Below are positions 50,004 to 60,436 of a DNA stretch of 64,000 bases, one piece after another (position 1 is the stretch's first letter; each line of letters starts with the position of its first letter). This stretch comes from Gammaproteobacteria bacterium (GTDB lineage: Bacteria > Pseudomonadota > Gammaproteobacteria > Steroidobacterales > Woeseiaceae). The notes beneath the pieces were generated by a model. It saw nothing but the letters and a program-made list of their open reading frames with translations. It did no database searches and was not told the origin of the DNA. Both the position numbers and the translations under genes were made by a program. The DNA lies in the NCBI GenBank assembly GCA_024640305.1, contig JAHEFG010000045.1, forward strand, positions 1-64,000, read 5' to 3'.

Positions 50004-51428
50004 ATGGCGTTGCGCCTATTGCTCTACATTTCAATTGCCGCATTGCTCGGCACCTGTTCTTCGCAGCCCCCGCTGCTGGACCAGATTCTCGAGGTTGGCG
50101 AGTTGCGGGTCGTAACGCGCGACAGCCCGACAGCGTACGTCCTTGGCCCAGACGGTCCGTCCGGTCCGGAGTACGATCTCGCCCAGGCCTTCGCCGATGA
50201 ACTCGGCGTAGAACTCGTTATTGAGCCCGTCGTCAGCGTCTCGGAAATTCTGCCTTACCTGAATGCCGGCAAGGCGCACATGGCCGCAGCCGGTCTTTCT
50301 GTCACCAACTCCAGGCGCGAATACGTCAGCTTCGGCCATCCCTACGATATGGTGGACATGCATTTGATCTACAAACTCGGCACGGGCAAGCCGCGGTCAA
50401 TCGACGACGTTATCGGCCGGCCTATCGAGATTGTGGCCGGCACCAGCCACGCGGACATGCTCATGTCATTGCAGCAGATTTATCCCGATCTGGAGTGGAC
50501 TGAGAACGCTGATGTTGAAGTAGCTGATCTCATGGCAAAAGTCGCCGATGGCGAGGTTGACTTCACCATATCTGATAGCACCGAATTCAATATTCAGCGG
50601 CACTTTTACCCGGATCTTCGCGTCGCTCTCGACCTGGAGGTCGGCGAGCCCCTTGCCTGGGCCTTTCCCATTGGCAAAGGCGACAGCCTGCTAAGCGTTG
50701 CAGATGACTTTCTGGTCGGGATAGATCGAACCGGCGTACTGGCGCAGGTCAAAGACCGGTATTACGGCTATACCGACCAATTCGACTACGTCGGCACACG
50801 CAACTTTATCCGCCATTTCGAAAGCCGCTTGCCGCGATACCGAAGCACATTCGAAGAAGCCGGCGCACGCTTCGGCGTCGACTGGCGATTGTTGGCCGCC
50901 ATCGGTTACCAGGAGTCGCACTGGCGCTCACAAGCCGTTTCACCAACCGGTGTTCGCGGCATTATGATGCTCACCGAAGATACGGCTCGCTACCTCGGGC
51001 TCGAAGATCGCGTTGACCCAACCAACAGTATCTTTGGTGGTGCGCAGTACTATGCGAGACAAACTGAGCGAGTTGCCGATTCCGTGGATGAACCTGATCG
51101 CACCTGGATGGCACTCGCCGCATACAACGTGGGTTTCAATCACATCAAGGACGCCCGGCAAATTGCCGAGTGGCAGGGCGGCAACCCCGATACCTGGGTC
51201 GATATCAGCAAAGCTCTGCCGTTGCTAGCGCAACGCAAGTGGTACACACGAGTGCCATTCGGCTACGCAAGAGGTTGGGAGCCTGTGCTGTACGTCAACA
51301 ATATTCGCAGTTACTACAACATTCTCAAGTGGCTGACGAGAGATGATGAACCCGTCATTCTCGAGCTCACTCCCGAGATAGAGACGGAACTCGCAGACGA
51401 AAAACCGGCTGAAGAAACTACAACCTAG
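50004..51428 (+). CDS. mltF: Membrane-bound lytic murein transglycosylase F
   Basis: From ATG 50004 the product has 474 residues. It is a lipoprotein (lipobox LGTC near residue 17) with an amino-acid-binding-type SBP domain (about 30-265, GELRVVTRDSPTAYVLGPDG) and a lytic transglycosylase domain (about 275-440). The catalytic Glu is in AAIGYQESHWRSQAVSPTGV, followed by RGIMMLTEDTARYLG and AAYNVGFNH. The enzyme cleaves peptidoglycan glycan strands to 1,6-anhydromuropeptides at the outer membrane. The frame from 49968 is longer but the lipoprotein signal fits ATG 50004. The 3' end overlaps tadA by four bases in convergent orientation. Confidence 0.93.
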   Translation: MALRLLLYISIAALLGTCSSQPPLLDQILEVGELRVVTRDSPTAYVLGPDGPSGPEYDLAQAFADELGVELVIEPVVSVSEILPYLNAGKAHMAAAGLSVTNSRREYVSFGHPYDMVDMHLIYKLGTGKPRSIDDVIGRPIEIVAGTSHADMLMSLQQIYPDLEWTENADVEVADLMAKVADGEVDFTISDSTEFNIQRHFYPDLRVALDLEVGEPLAWAFPIGKGDSLLSVADDFLVGIDRTGVLAQVKDRYYGYTDQFDYVGTRNFIRHFESRLPRYRSTFEEAGARFGVDWRLLAAIGYQESHWRSQAVSPTGVRGIMMLTEDTARYLGLEDRVDPTNSIFGGAQYYARQTERVADSVDEPDRTWMALAAYNVGFNHIKDARQIAEWQGGNPDTWVDISKALPLLAQRKWYTRVPFGYARGWEPVLYVNNIRSYYNILKWLTRDDEPVILELTPEIETELADEKPAEETTT

Positions 51429-51877
51429 CGACGTTCGCTGAAGAACTCCTTGAGTACAGCGCCGCAGTCCTCGGCCAACACTCCGCCCATAATTTCGAAG
51501 CGATGATTGAATGCCGGGCTGTCACTCAGATCGATAACGCTGCCCGCCGCTCCTGCCTTCGGGTCGTAAGCACCGAACACGACTCGTGCCACTCTCCCCT
51601 GCGCAATCGCACCGATGCACATCGGGCATGGCTCGAGCGTCACGTACAAGGTCGCATCGGTCAGGCGATGGTTGGATAGTTTGCTTCCGGCAGCCCTGAG
51701 CGCCACAACCTCTGCATGCGCACTAGGGTCAAAATCACGAATCGAACGGTTCTGGCCTGTCGCTATAATCTCGCCGCCGACAACAACGACCGCGCCAACA
51801 GGAATTTCCCCGGCTTCGGCAGCTTCAACCGCCTGCTCGAGCGCAACGTGCATGAATGCAGCATCGTGCGCGCTCAT
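51425..51877 (-). CDS. tadA: tRNA-specific adenosine deaminase
   Basis: The 150-residue enzyme converts adenosine 34 of tRNA-Arg(ACG) to inosine. The zinc site is complete: HAEVVAL (His and catalytic Glu near 54-56) and EPCPMCIGA (two Cys near 84-87). Length matches the family. ATG 51877 directly follows the guaA stop (TGAATG), so the gene is the third of a guaB-guaA-tadA unit. Confidence 0.95.
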   Translation of the reverse strand: MSAHDAAFMHVALEQAVEAAEAGEIPVGAVVVVGGEIIATGQNRSIRDFDPSAHAEVVALRAAGSKLSNHRLTDATLYVTLEPCPMCIGAIAQGRVARVVFGAYDPKAGAAGSVIDLSDSPAFNHRFEIMGGVLAEDCGAVLKEFFSERR

Positions 51878-53476
51878 TCATTCCCACTCGATTGTCGATG
51901 GCGGCTTGCCGGAGATGTCGTACGTCACACGCGAGATGCCATCCACTTCATTGATGATGCGCAGTGATACGTGTTCGAGAAAATCATATGGCAGCCTTGC
52001 CCACCGCGCCGTCATGAAATCTATGGTTTCGACCGCCCGCAATGCAACCACGTATTCGTATCGGCGGCCGTCACCCATAACGCCAACAGACTTCACGGGC
52101 AAAAACACAGCGAAGGCCTGGCTGACATCGTTGTAAAGGTTCTGCTTGTGCAGCTCCTCAATGAAGATGTTGTCCGCCAACTGCAATTTTTCAACGTACT
52201 CGCGTTTGACTTCGCCGAGCACGCGAACCCCGAGCCCTGGCCCAGGAAACGGATGACGAAAGACCATTTCACGCGGCAAGCCGAGTTCGAGGCCTATCTT
52301 GCGAACCTCATCCTTGAACAGCTCGCGCAGCGGCTCGACAAGCGACATACGCATGTCGTCCGGCAAGCCGCCAACATTATGGTGTGACTTGATAACGTGT
52401 GCCTTGCCGGTCTTGCTCCCTGCCGACTCGATAACATCCGGGTAGATAGTGCCCTGCGCCAGCCACTCGATGCTCTCGAGCTTGTGCGCTTCCTTGTCGA
52501 ATAGTTCGATGAAGTTGCCGCCGATGATCTTGCGTTTTTTCTCGGGGTCCGACTCGCCTTCGAGCGCGTCGAAAAACTGATCGGCTGCATTCACGCGAAT
52601 GACGTTGATATGCATGTGCTCGGCAAACGTCTCCATGACCTGGTCGCCTTCGTGAAGGCGTAACAAACCGTGATCAACGAAAACGCAAACCAGCTGGTCG
52701 CCAATCGCCTCATGCAGCAGTGCAGCCACTACCGATGAATCGACGCCTCCCGAAAGTCCCAGCAGTACTTTTCCGTCACCAACCAATTCACGAACGTGTG
52801 CAATCGCATCGGCAACGATATTCCCCGGCGTCCAGTCACCCGGACAGCCGCAGATTTCGCGCACGAAACGTCGCACGATCGCGTCACCGTGTAGCGTATG
52901 AGTGACCTCAGGGTGAAACTGTACGCCGTAGAACCGCCGCACCTTGTCTTCCATGGCAGCCATCGGTGAGTTGGGACTGCTGGCCGTAACCTCGAAGCCG
53001 GGCGGCGCCTCTTCAACGCGATCACCATGGCTCATCCAGACCTTGAGCATCGGCTGACCGCTATCCGAATCACTGAAACCGCCAAACAAGTCCGAATCAC
53101 CCGGCGAGATCTCCGCATAGCCGAACTCGCGATGCTCTGAGGCCTCGACCTTGCCGCCTAATTCGGCAGCCATTGTCTGCATGCCATAGCAGATTCCGAG
53201 CACCGGCACGCCGAGTTCGAAAACGGCGTGGGATACTCGTGGCGGATCGTCGAGATTGACCGACTCCGGGCCACCGGAGAGCACGACTCCCGACGGCGCG
53301 AAGCTGCGAATGTCGTCGTCAGAAATATCCCACGGGTGAATTTCGCAGTAGACGCCGCATTCGCGCACGCGACGAGCAATCAGCTGCGTGTACTGGCTGC
53401 CAAAGTCGATAATCAGCAGTCGGTGCGCGTGGATATCGGGGTGCTGCTTATTTCGAAGCTCTGCGGCCTGGCTCAT
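51878..53476 (-). CDS. guaA: GMP synthase (glutamine-hydrolysing)
   Basis: The 532-residue enzyme makes GMP from XMP, ATP and glutamine. It has a class I amidotransferase domain (about 18-210; nucleophile in [16 protein letters not shown]), an ATP pyrophosphatase domain ([20 protein letters not shown] near 240) and a C-terminal dimerisation domain ending KPPSTIEWE. It is ten bases downstream of guaB and abuts tadA. Confidence 0.97.
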   Translation of the reverse strand: MSQAAELRNKQHPDIHAHRLLIIDFGSQYTQLIARRVRECGVYCEIHPWDISDDDIRSFAPSGVVLSGGPESVNLDDPPRVSHAVFELGVPVLGICYGMQTMAAELGGKVEASEHREFGYAEISPGDSDLFGGFSDSDSGQPMLKVWMSHGDRVEEAPPGFEVTASSPNSPMAAMEDKVRRFYGVQFHPEVTHTLHGDAIVRRFVREICGCPGDWTPGNIVADAIAHVRELVGDGKVLLGLSGGVDSSVVAALLHEAIGDQLVCVFVDHGLLRLHEGDQVMETFAEHMHINVIRVNAADQFFDALEGESDPEKKRKIIGGNFIELFDKEAHKLESIEWLAQGTIYPDVIESAGSKTGKAHVIKSHHNVGGLPDDMRMSLVEPLRELFKDEVRKIGLELGLPREMVFRHPFPGPGLGVRVLGEVKREYVEKLQLADNIFIEELHKQNLYNDVSQAFAVFLPVKSVGVMGDGRRYEYVVALRAVETIDFMTARWARLPYDFLEHVSLRIINEVDGISRVTYDISGKPPSTIEWE

Positions 53477-53486
53477 TGTGTGATCT

Positions 53487-54956
53487 TTATCCGTTGGAGC
53501 GGTAGTTAGGCGGTTCTTTGGTGATCGTCACATCGTGCACATGACTCTCTTTCATTCCCGCACCCGTTATCTGTACGAACTGCGGTCGGGTGCGCATTTC
53601 CTCAATCGTGCTGCTACCTGTGTAGCCCATTGCCGCACGTACACCGCCGATCAACTGATGCATGATTGCAACGAGACTGCCCTTGTAAGGAACGCGACCT
53701 TCGACGCCCTCAGGCACTAGTTTTTCGAGTTCTTCGGTCGCATCCTGGAAATAGCGATCGGACGAGCCGTGCGACTGGCCCATGGCACCGATGGATCCCA
53801 TGCCTCGATACGCCTTGTACGAGCGACCCTGATACAGCTCGACCTCGCCGGGCGATTCCTCGGTGCCTGCGAACAGCCCGCCGATCATGACCGTGTGCGC
53901 ACCGGCGACCAGCGCCTTGGCAATGTCCCCCGAGTAGCGAATCCCGCCGTCGGCGATAAAAGGCACATCTGTGTTCTTTAGCGATGCCGCCACATCGCCG
54001 ACAGCCGATATCTGCGGCACTCCAACTCCGGCGACAATCCTGGTCGTGCAGATAGAACCGGGGCCAACGCCCACTTTCACGCCGTCAGCACCTGCCTTAA
54101 CGAGTGTTTCGGCAGCCTCGCCTGTCACGATATTGCCGCCGATCACCTGGATATCCGAATACGCGTCCTTAATCTTGCGCACGCGCTCGATGACGCCTTT
54201 CGAAAAACCATGAGCCGTATCGACGATGATGACATCAACACCAGCCTCGACCAGAGCCTCCACACGATCATCGGTGTCGTACCCTGTGCCGACAGCTGCG
54301 CCGACGCGCAATGCGCCGCTGCTGTCTTTGCAGGCCTGGGGGAAGTCTTTGGCTTTCTGGAAATCCTTTGCTGTGATCATGCCGCGAAGCTCAAAGTCAT
54401 CATTGACGACCAGAACCTTCTCGATGCGGTGCCGGTGCAGCAGCGATTTCACCTCATCGTCGCTGGCGCCCTCAGCAACGGTGACAAGTCGCGCTTTCGG
54501 AGTCATGACCTCCGAGACCGGTACGTCCATACGAGTCTCGAAACGCAGATCCCGACCCGTGACGATACCAACCGTCTTCTTGCCATCGACTACAGGTACA
54601 CCTGAAATTCCCATCGAATGGGTAAGGTCGATAACCTCCCGTATCGTCATATCCGGCGGAACCGTAATCGGCCTGCGGACGATACCACTCTCAAATTTCT
54701 TGACCTGTGCAACTTGGCGAGCCTGCGCCTCGATTGCCATATTCTTATGGATGATGCCGATGCCGCCTTCCTGCGCCAGCGCAATCGCCAGCCGGGCCTC
54801 GGTCACAGTGTCCATCGCTGCAGACACAATAGGAATATTGAGTCGTATTTCTCGCGTCAGCTGCGTGCTCAGATCCACTTCGTGGGGCAATACCGACGAG
54901 TAGCCCGGTTGCAGCAGAACATCATCGAAGGTCAGGGCTTGCTTGGCGATTCGCAT
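53487..54956 (-). CDS. guaB: IMP dehydrogenase
   Basis: The 489-residue enzyme oxidises IMP to XMP with NAD+, the first step to GMP. It starts [20 protein letters not shown] and has tandem CBS domains (about 95-205). The catalytic loop is [18 protein letters not shown] and the flap contains [11 protein letters not shown]. It leads the guaB-guaA-tadA unit, and a promoter is visible upstream. Confidence 0.97.
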   Translation of the reverse strand: MRIAKQALTFDDVLLQPGYSSVLPHEVDLSTQLTREIRLNIPIVSAAMDTVTEARLAIALAQEGGIGIIHKNMAIEAQARQVAQVKKFESGIVRRPITVPPDMTIREVIDLTHSMGISGVPVVDGKKTVGIVTGRDLRFETRMDVPVSEVMTPKARLVTVAEGASDDEVKSLLHRHRIEKVLVVNDDFELRGMITAKDFQKAKDFPQACKDSSGALRVGAAVGTGYDTDDRVEALVEAGVDVIIVDTAHGFSKGVIERVRKIKDAYSDIQVIGGNIVTGEAAETLVKAGADGVKVGVGPGSICTTRIVAGVGVPQISAVGDVAASLKNTDVPFIADGGIRYSGDIAKALVAGAHTVMIGGLFAGTEESPGEVELYQGRSYKAYRGMGSIGAMGQSHGSSDRYFQDATEELEKLVPEGVEGRVPYKGSLVAIMHQLIGGVRAAMGYTGSSTIEEMRTRPQFVQITGAGMKESHVHDVTITKEPPNYRSNG

Positions 54957-54992
54957 AGTGTGATCAGATCCTTGGATGAAGTTAAACGATCA

Positions 54993-55020
54993 ATTGTACG
55001 CCCATGAGAATTTCGGCAAA
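54993..55020 (-). promoter_or_regulatory. Candidate sigma-70 promoter of guaB
   Basis: Minus-strand TACAAT (54998-54993) is preceded at 16 bases by TTTGCC (55020-55015). Transcription would start about 50 bases before the guaB ATG. A plus-strand TATACT at 55038-55043 in the same region could belong to xseA. Confidence 0.45.
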
Positions 55021-55050
55021 AGCTTTGCGGCGTTGGTTATACTGGCGAGC

Positions 55051-56283
55051 ATGGAAGATTCGGGTCAAGCGGGCGCTATCGCAAGCGCGATCACGGTCAG
55101 CCAGCTCAACCGCCAGGTCAAGACTCTGCTCGAGCAGGGACTCGCGCGCCTCTGGATAGAGGGCGAAATCTCAAACCTCGCCAAACCCGCCTCCGGCCAC
55201 CTTTATTTCAGCCTCAAGGATGATTCAGCGCAGATTCGTGCTGCATTTTTCCGCCAGCGCCAGCGTGGCCCGACTATTGGCCTCAAGAATGGTGATCAGG
55301 TCGTCGCATATGGCCGGGTCAGCCTGTACGAGGCCCGCGGCGATTATCAACTCATCGTCGAGCAGGTCGAGCCTGCGGGCGAAGGCGCGCTCAAGCGCCA
55401 ATTCGAAGTACTTAAAAAGATGCTCGCCGCGGAAGGCCTTTTCAACGAGGAAAACAAGCGGGAATTACCCACCCTGCCCGAGCGCATCGGCGTTATCACC
55501 TCGCCAAGCGGCGCTGCTATTCGTGACATCATCAGCATACTCGGGCGGCGCTTCCCGAGCATACCAGTGGTCGTATATCCCGCTTCGGTTCAGGGTGATG
55601 CTGCCCCGGGCGAACTCATCGCAGCGCTCGCCACAGCAGTTAATCGCGACGAATGCGACGTCCTGATCATGGCTCGCGGTGGTGGCTCACTTGAAGATCT
55701 CTGGGCTTTCAACGACGAAAAGCTGGCTCGCGCCATGGCCGCCTGCCCTATTCCGATCGTCAGTGCTGTCGGCCACGAAGTCGACTTCACGATTGCCGAT
55801 TTCGTTGCCGACGTGCGCGCGCCCACACCGTCAGGCGCCGCCGAAATAGTCGTACCTGACCGGGAGCAATGGTTACGCGCCGTTAACTCACTCGCCGCAC
55901 GCTTCGGGCGGCTTGGTCAACGTGCTGTGGAAGATCGGGCTCAATCGCTCGACTGGTTAAGTCGCCGGCTCGCCCAGGCATCACCAACAGCGGTCGTGGA
56001 GCGGTCTGTCTCCCGCCTTGCCAACCTGCGACAAAGACTCAATATGAGCGCCCGCGAGACCGTATCCGCAACAAGTCACCGCCTCGAGCTCGCGATGCGC
56101 GGGCTGCATTCTGTCAGTCCGCTGGCCACCCTGGATCGAGGCTACGCCATCGTCGAAGACGCCAGCTCCGGCAAGGTACTATTGAATGCCAGCGACGCGA
56201 CACCGGGTGACGATATTCGTGCGCGCCTTGCGCAGGGTGAGTTAATTGCAACCGTGAAATCGACCAGGCCAAAGAATGATTAG
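55051..56283 (+). CDS. xseA: Exodeoxyribonuclease VII large subunit
   Basis: From ATG 55051 the product has 410 residues. An N-terminal OB-fold (about 15-110, VSQLNRQVKTLLEQGLARLW, IEGEISNLAKPASGHLYFSL) is followed by the catalytic core (about 130-320) with PERIGVITSPSGAAIRDIIS, ARGGGSLEDLWAFNDE and PIPIVSAVGHEVDFTIAD. The C-terminal coiled-coil is shorter than in the E. coli protein. The enzyme degrades single-stranded DNA with the small subunit XseB, which is not in the window. The frame from 54976 adds 25 residues without family match. Confidence 0.94.
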   Translation: MEDSGQAGAIASAITVSQLNRQVKTLLEQGLARLWIEGEISNLAKPASGHLYFSLKDDSAQIRAAFFRQRQRGPTIGLKNGDQVVAYGRVSLYEARGDYQLIVEQVEPAGEGALKRQFEVLKKMLAAEGLFNEENKRELPTLPERIGVITSPSGAAIRDIISILGRRFPSIPVVVYPASVQGDAAPGELIAALATAVNRDECDVLIMARGGGSLEDLWAFNDEKLARAMAACPIPIVSAVGHEVDFTIADFVADVRAPTPSGAAEIVVPDREQWLRAVNSLAARFGRLGQRAVEDRAQSLDWLSRRLAQASPTAVVERSVSRLANLRQRLNMSARETVSATSHRLELAMRGLHSVSPLATLDRGYAIVEDASSGKVLLNASDATPGDDIRARLAQGELIATVKSTRPKND

Positions 56284-57070
56284 AGGCATACTGCTTTCGT
56301 TGTTAGTACTCCTGTCCTCAACAACGAGTGCCAGCGTCACCACTTGGCCCGGCGGGATCGCATTCATTGACCTTGGCACTGCACAAGGGGCTGCACCGGT
56401 TGCCGAATTCAACGGCAAGAGGGTTCTCGTGATGAACGAAGCCGGTCAATGGCGTGCTGTCATCGGCGTACCACTGGACGCAGAAATCGGCGCTGCAGCG
56501 ATCACCCTCGCCGATGGACAATCAATCGAGTTCGCTGTTGAAGAACATGCTTACGCGGAACAACGGCTGAAAGTCGCGCAAAGCTATGTCTCACTAAGTG
56601 AAGCCAATCTGGAGCGTGTCGGTCGCGAGCGAAAAATTATCGATGGCGCACTCACTAGCTGGCGTGACGCGGATCTTGACGGCGTGCACCTGGCTGCGCC
56701 GCTGCAAGGTCGGCGTAGCTCAAGCTTCGGGCTGCGCCGTTTCTTCAATGACGAACCGCGTTCGCCGCACAAGGGTATGGATATCGCTGGGGGCGAAGGT
56801 GCAGCAATCGTTGCGCCGCGCGGCGGCATCATCACAGCGACTGGCAACTACTACTTCAATGGCAATACCGTGTTTATCGACCATGGTCAGGGCTTCGTTA
56901 CGATGTATTGCCACCTGAGTGAAATTGGCGTCGAAGACGGCCAGCACATAGCGGCAGGCGAAACCATCGGCGCCGTTGGTGCAACCGGTCGCGTTACTGG
57001 CCCTCACTTGCACTTCGGTACTTATCTGAACGGCACCGCAGTTGATCCAGCGCTACTGTTGTCCGATTAG
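56276..57070 (+). CDS. M23-family (LytM-type) peptidoglycan endopeptidase
   Basis: The 264-residue protein overlaps xseA by eight bases. It has a signal peptide (about 1-18), an N-terminal beta domain and a M23 domain at about 150-260. The zinc ligands appear as SPHKGMDIAG (His and Asp near 163-167) and GPHLHFGTYL (second His of HLH near 244). All catalytic residues seem present, so it should cleave peptide cross-links rather than act only as an activator. Location: periplasm. Confidence 0.9.
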   Translation: MIRGILLSLLVLLSSTTSASVTTWPGGIAFIDLGTAQGAAPVAEFNGKRVLVMNEAGQWRAVIGVPLDAEIGAAAITLADGQSIEFAVEEHAYAEQRLKVAQSYVSLSEANLERVGRERKIIDGALTSWRDADLDGVHLAAPLQGRRSSSFGLRRFFNDEPRSPHKGMDIAGGEGAAIVAPRGGIITATGNYYFNGNTVFIDHGQGFVTMYCHLSEIGVEDGQHIAAGETIGAVGATGRVTGPHLHFGTYLNGTAVDPALLLSD

Positions 57071-57103
57071 TCGGGTCCAACATGTCTCTGCTACATCGAG
57101 ATA

Positions 57104-57868
57104 TTAGTAGCGATGCAACGTATCGAGTACAGATTTGCCTTTGTCGAGCCTGGTTTGATGAACGCTCATTTGTTCGATCTGCAGGTGTCGCACTTGTGGC
57201 AGCCATGCGACTAGCTCCGGCCGCTTACTGAATCGCTCCGCAGCCGCCCTGACTTCAGCGAGATCGAGCTGAGCGTTCTCAATATTATCCATGTTATACG
57301 GATCGAAAAACTTCACAGTATCCTGACTGAATACTTCCTGTTCGTGGCTGAGAATACCTGCGACCAATTCAAAATGGCGGTGTTCTGTCGCAAACTGCAA
57401 CGGTCTGTACTGACGCTGACTTTGGTCGTAACCATAGTAGTCATACAGCGCATCCTTGAGATCCTGGTCCAGGAGTAATCGCATATTGCCCGTAGAGCGA
57501 AGGTCTTCAAACGTGTGCGACGTAAGGCTCGGCGTGTAGGTGTAGGCCGCCTGGTTTACTGCTCCGACAAACTCAACAGGCCGCGTTATCGCGACCGCGG
57601 GTTCGCGTGACACTTCCATGAGTAAATCGGCCAGGCGAAGTCGCATAGACGCTATATCGATGGCGCGCTGAATAGCGGCAACGTCCATCTCCATGTCGCT
57701 AATCAGGCGCTGAACGTACTCAGCCTCTTTCTGCCGTTCGCCCCGCTGCTCTACCCAGCCGTCGAGCTGAAGTGCCAACATCAGGCCAACCACGACGACG
57801 ATTATTTCGACGAACACGGCAAACCAGTCGTGCTCGCGAATGAACCTGGCCATGCGCTTGATGATCAT
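57104..57868 (-). CDS. Single-pass membrane protein with DUF6090-like N-terminus
   Basis: The 254-residue product starts MIIKRMARFIREHDWFAVFV, with one membrane helix (about 18-38, FVEIIVVVVGLMLALQLDGW) and a helical periplasmic or cytoplasmic region rich in charged residues. The pattern of Arg-His-Asp-Trp before the helix and QLDGW after it matches a widespread uncharacterised family often labelled DUF6090. ATG 57868 lies one base past the metX stop; ATG 57889 inside metX and ATG 57853 are alternatives. It is the last gene of the rodZ-to-metX run. No function is assigned. Confidence 0.78.
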   Translation of the reverse strand: MIIKRMARFIREHDWFAVFVEIIVVVVGLMLALQLDGWVEQRGERQKEAEYVQRLISDMEMDVAAIQRAIDIASMRLRLADLLMEVSREPAVAITRPVEFVGAVNQAAYTYTPSLTSHTFEDLRSTGNMRLLLDQDLKDALYDYYGYDQSQRQYRPLQFATEHRHFELVAGILSHEQEVFSQDTVKFFDPYNMDNIENAQLDLAEVRAAAERFSKRPELVAWLPQVRHLQIEQMSVHQTRLDKGKSVLDTLHRY

Positions 57869-57869
57869 G

Positions 57870-58976
57870 CTACGTGCAGCAGCTCTCAAAAAACTCGCAA
57901 ACGACCGGACGAAATGCGTCCATATCTACGAGGAAAGAATCGTGACCGCGAATACAGTCGAGCCTGACGAGTTTCGTGTCATCGCAAACCTCTGCCAGCC
58001 CGTCGGCGAGATCCTGTTGTTGCTGTATGGGAAAAAGAAGGTCGGTCTCGACACCAATAACCAGAGCGCGCTCCAGATCCATGCGTTTGAAACCAGATTT
58101 CAACGACCCGCCGTGCTCGGCGAGGTCGAACAGGTCCGATGCCCGCGACAGGTACAAATAGCAATTCGGGTCGAATCCACCACTGAACTTGTTGGCATGA
58201 TTATCCAGGTAAGCCTCAACCGAGAATGCGATTTTGAAAGGGTCGTTGACGTTTTCCTCGGTCGCGGTCGTGCGTTGGCGGCCGAATCTCTGATCCCACT
58301 CGGTAGGTGATCGATATGAAATCATGCCCAGCTTTCGCGCCAGCCGCTGTCCCATGAGCGGAGGATCGTCCGGGTCGTAATCACCATTCTTCCATTTCGG
58401 ATCGCAGCGAATCACCTCGCGCTGCAGGGAGCGGAAGGCAATTGAGAATGGCAATGCTCGTGTCGCCGACGATATGGAGATGAAGTTGCGAGCTGCCTCC
58501 GGGTGTCGCACGCAAAAAGCCAGGCCACTCATACCGCCCATCGAACAGCCGATGACCGTATGCAATTTCTTGATGCCCAGCTTGTGTACTACGCGATAAG
58601 CCGCTTCTGCAACATCCTCAAGCGTTAGCACCGGAAATGTCAGTCGGTACATCTCGCCGGTTGCCGCGTTTATCGACGCCGGGCCCGTAGAACCAAAACA
58701 GCTGCCCAATGAATTCACGCAGATCACGTGATAGAGGTCCGAATCCAGGGGCAAGCCCGGACCGATCATATCTTCCCACCATCCTGCCGACGGATCCTCG
58801 GCCGACGACGCCGCATGGGCAGACGGCGATAAACCGCTAAAGATCAAGATAGCGTTGTCGTGAGCTTCGTTAAGTTCGCCCCAGGTCTCGTAAGCCAGGG
58901 TCGGGGAATCGAGGTGACCTGCCCTGTGCATCGGGAAGCGTCCCTCGAGCGTTACAGTCTTTGTTGCAGGACCCAT
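57870..58976 (-). CDS. metX: MetX-family homoserine (or serine) O-acyltransferase
   Basis: The 368-residue alpha/beta hydrolase-fold enzyme has the nucleophile in VIGCSMGGMSGLAF, the acidic residue in VIGVETDLLFPI and the His in IRGHDSFLVD. The segment SLGSCFGSTGPASINAATGE is a MetX signature. It activates homoserine (methionine synthesis) or serine (cysteine synthesis) with acetyl- or succinyl-CoA; which substrate cannot be decided from motif reading. The CSMGG form, where GSMGG is commoner, is notable. It follows der by 36 bases on the same strand. Confidence 0.9.
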   Translation of the reverse strand: MGPATKTVTLEGRFPMHRAGHLDSPTLAYETWGELNEAHDNAILIFSGLSPSAHAASSAEDPSAGWWEDMIGPGLPLDSDLYHVICVNSLGSCFGSTGPASINAATGEMYRLTFPVLTLEDVAEAAYRVVHKLGIKKLHTVIGCSMGGMSGLAFCVRHPEAARNFISISSATRALPFSIAFRSLQREVIRCDPKWKNGDYDPDDPPLMGQRLARKLGMISYRSPTEWDQRFGRQRTTATEENVNDPFKIAFSVEAYLDNHANKFSGGFDPNCYLYLSRASDLFDLAEHGGSLKSGFKRMDLERALVIGVETDLLFPIQQQQDLADGLAEVCDDTKLVRLDCIRGHDSFLVDMDAFRPVVCEFFESCCT

Positions 58977-59012
58977 ATCCAGCTCCGGGTTGGTATTCTT
59001 TGTTATATCACG

Positions 59013-60413
59013 CTATTTTTTTACGCGCTTCATCAACCGGTTACGTTTTCGTTCCTGGCGCGGCGTCAGTTTGTTGCGCTTGCCCTTGAACGGGTTTTCG
59101 CTCGTCTTGAATGCCAGTCTCACTGGCGTGCCCTTGAGTTTGAATGCCTTGCGAAAACGATTTATAAGGTAGCGGCGATAGGCTTCGGGGACTTTATCAG
59201 TTTGGTTGCCGTGAATTACGATGACTGGTGGATTGCGCCCACCCTGATGCGCGTAACGCAATCGAATGCGGCGACCGCGAACCAGAGGCGGCGGATGCGC
59301 CGTAACGGCAGCTTCCAGCTCTCTCGTCAGTTCGGTGGTGGACAAGTCGCGCGTAGCCGCCCTGTACGCACGCTCGACAGCCGGCAACAGATCGCCGACC
59401 GCGGTTCCGTGCAACGCCGATATCGAAATGCGTTCTGCGAAATCGAGAAACGGCAAACGACGATCGAGTTCATCTCGCACATGTTTTCTATCGGACGCCG
59501 TCATGCCGTCCCACTTATTTGAAACCACGACGAGTGCTCTACCGCGTTCCATGACAAGCCCGAGCAAACTGACATCCTGCTCGGTTACGCCTTCATGTGC
59601 ATCAAGTACCGAAATCACAACCTGCGCGCGCTCGATTGCCTGCAGGGCTTTGACAATGCTGAATTTCTCGATCGCCTCGTGCACCTTTGACTTGCGACGA
59701 ATTCCGGCTGTGTCGATCAGCTCGTATTTCCGGTCGTTGCGCTCAAACGGCACGGACACGCTGTCACGAGTCGTACCTGGCTGATCGTAGACAACAAGAC
59801 GATCTTCGCCAATAAGGCGGTTGATCAGTGTCGACTTGCCTACGTTGGGGCGGCCAACAACCGCGATGCGAAGTTCGCGCTCGTCGTCCTCCTCTTCAAC
59901 CGCAGCATCAGCATCTTCGTCGATGTCGAAGTCAGCCAGCACCGCATCCATCAGTGCTTTGACGCGATCGCCATGCGCCGCCGAAATAGCCAGTGGCTCG
60001 CCAAGCCCGAGCGCATGAAATTCGCCGGTGGCAATTGCCGCATCAAGACCTTCAGCTTTATTAGCTACCAACCAGACCTTTTTCGCGTTTTTTCGAGCAA
60101 GTTCCGCTACATGCTCATCAGCGGCGGTCAGACCGTCTCTGCCATCTACCATGACGATGGCGGCATCGGCCTCTTCCAGCGCGCGAACGGTCTGGTCGAC
60201 CATTAATTCTTCAATGCCTATTTCACCACCGGCCACGCCGCCGGTATCGATAACGAGATAGGGAACCGGACCAAGCTTACCGAAACCGTACTGGCGATCG
60301 CGAGTTAGCCCCGGGTAGTCGGCAACGATCGCATCGCGAGACCGAGTCAGGCGATTAAATAAAGTGGACTTACCGACATTCGGTCGGCCAATGAGTGCAA
60401 TAACTGGAAGCAT
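59013..60413 (-). CDS. der: Ribosome biogenesis GTPase Der (EngA)
   Basis: The 466-residue protein has two tandem GTPase domains, each with a P-loop ([16 protein letters not shown] near 6, [16 protein letters not shown] near 183) and DxxG and NKxD motifs ([18 protein letters not shown]). A C-terminal KH-like domain follows and the tail is Lys/Arg-rich. It acts in assembly of the 50S ribosomal subunit. It lies 23 bases after bamB, in the conserved hisS-yfgM-bamB-der order. Confidence 0.97.
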   Translation of the reverse strand: MLPVIALIGRPNVGKSTLFNRLTRSRDAIVADYPGLTRDRQYGFGKLGPVPYLVIDTGGVAGGEIGIEELMVDQTVRALEEADAAIVMVDGRDGLTAADEHVAELARKNAKKVWLVANKAEGLDAAIATGEFHALGLGEPLAISAAHGDRVKALMDAVLADFDIDEDADAAVEEEDDERELRIAVVGRPNVGKSTLINRLIGEDRLVVYDQPGTTRDSVSVPFERNDRKYELIDTAGIRRKSKVHEAIEKFSIVKALQAIERAQVVISVLDAHEGVTEQDVSLLGLVMERGRALVVVSNKWDGMTASDRKHVRDELDRRLPFLDFAERISISALHGTAVGDLLPAVERAYRAATRDLSTTELTRELEAAVTAHPPPLVRGRRIRLRYAHQGGRNPPVIVIHGNQTDKVPEAYRRYLINRFRKAFKLKGTPVRLAFKTSENPFKGKRNKLTPRQERKRNRLMKRVKK

Positions 60414-60436
60414 CGGACCATTCAGGCCGCCGTGTT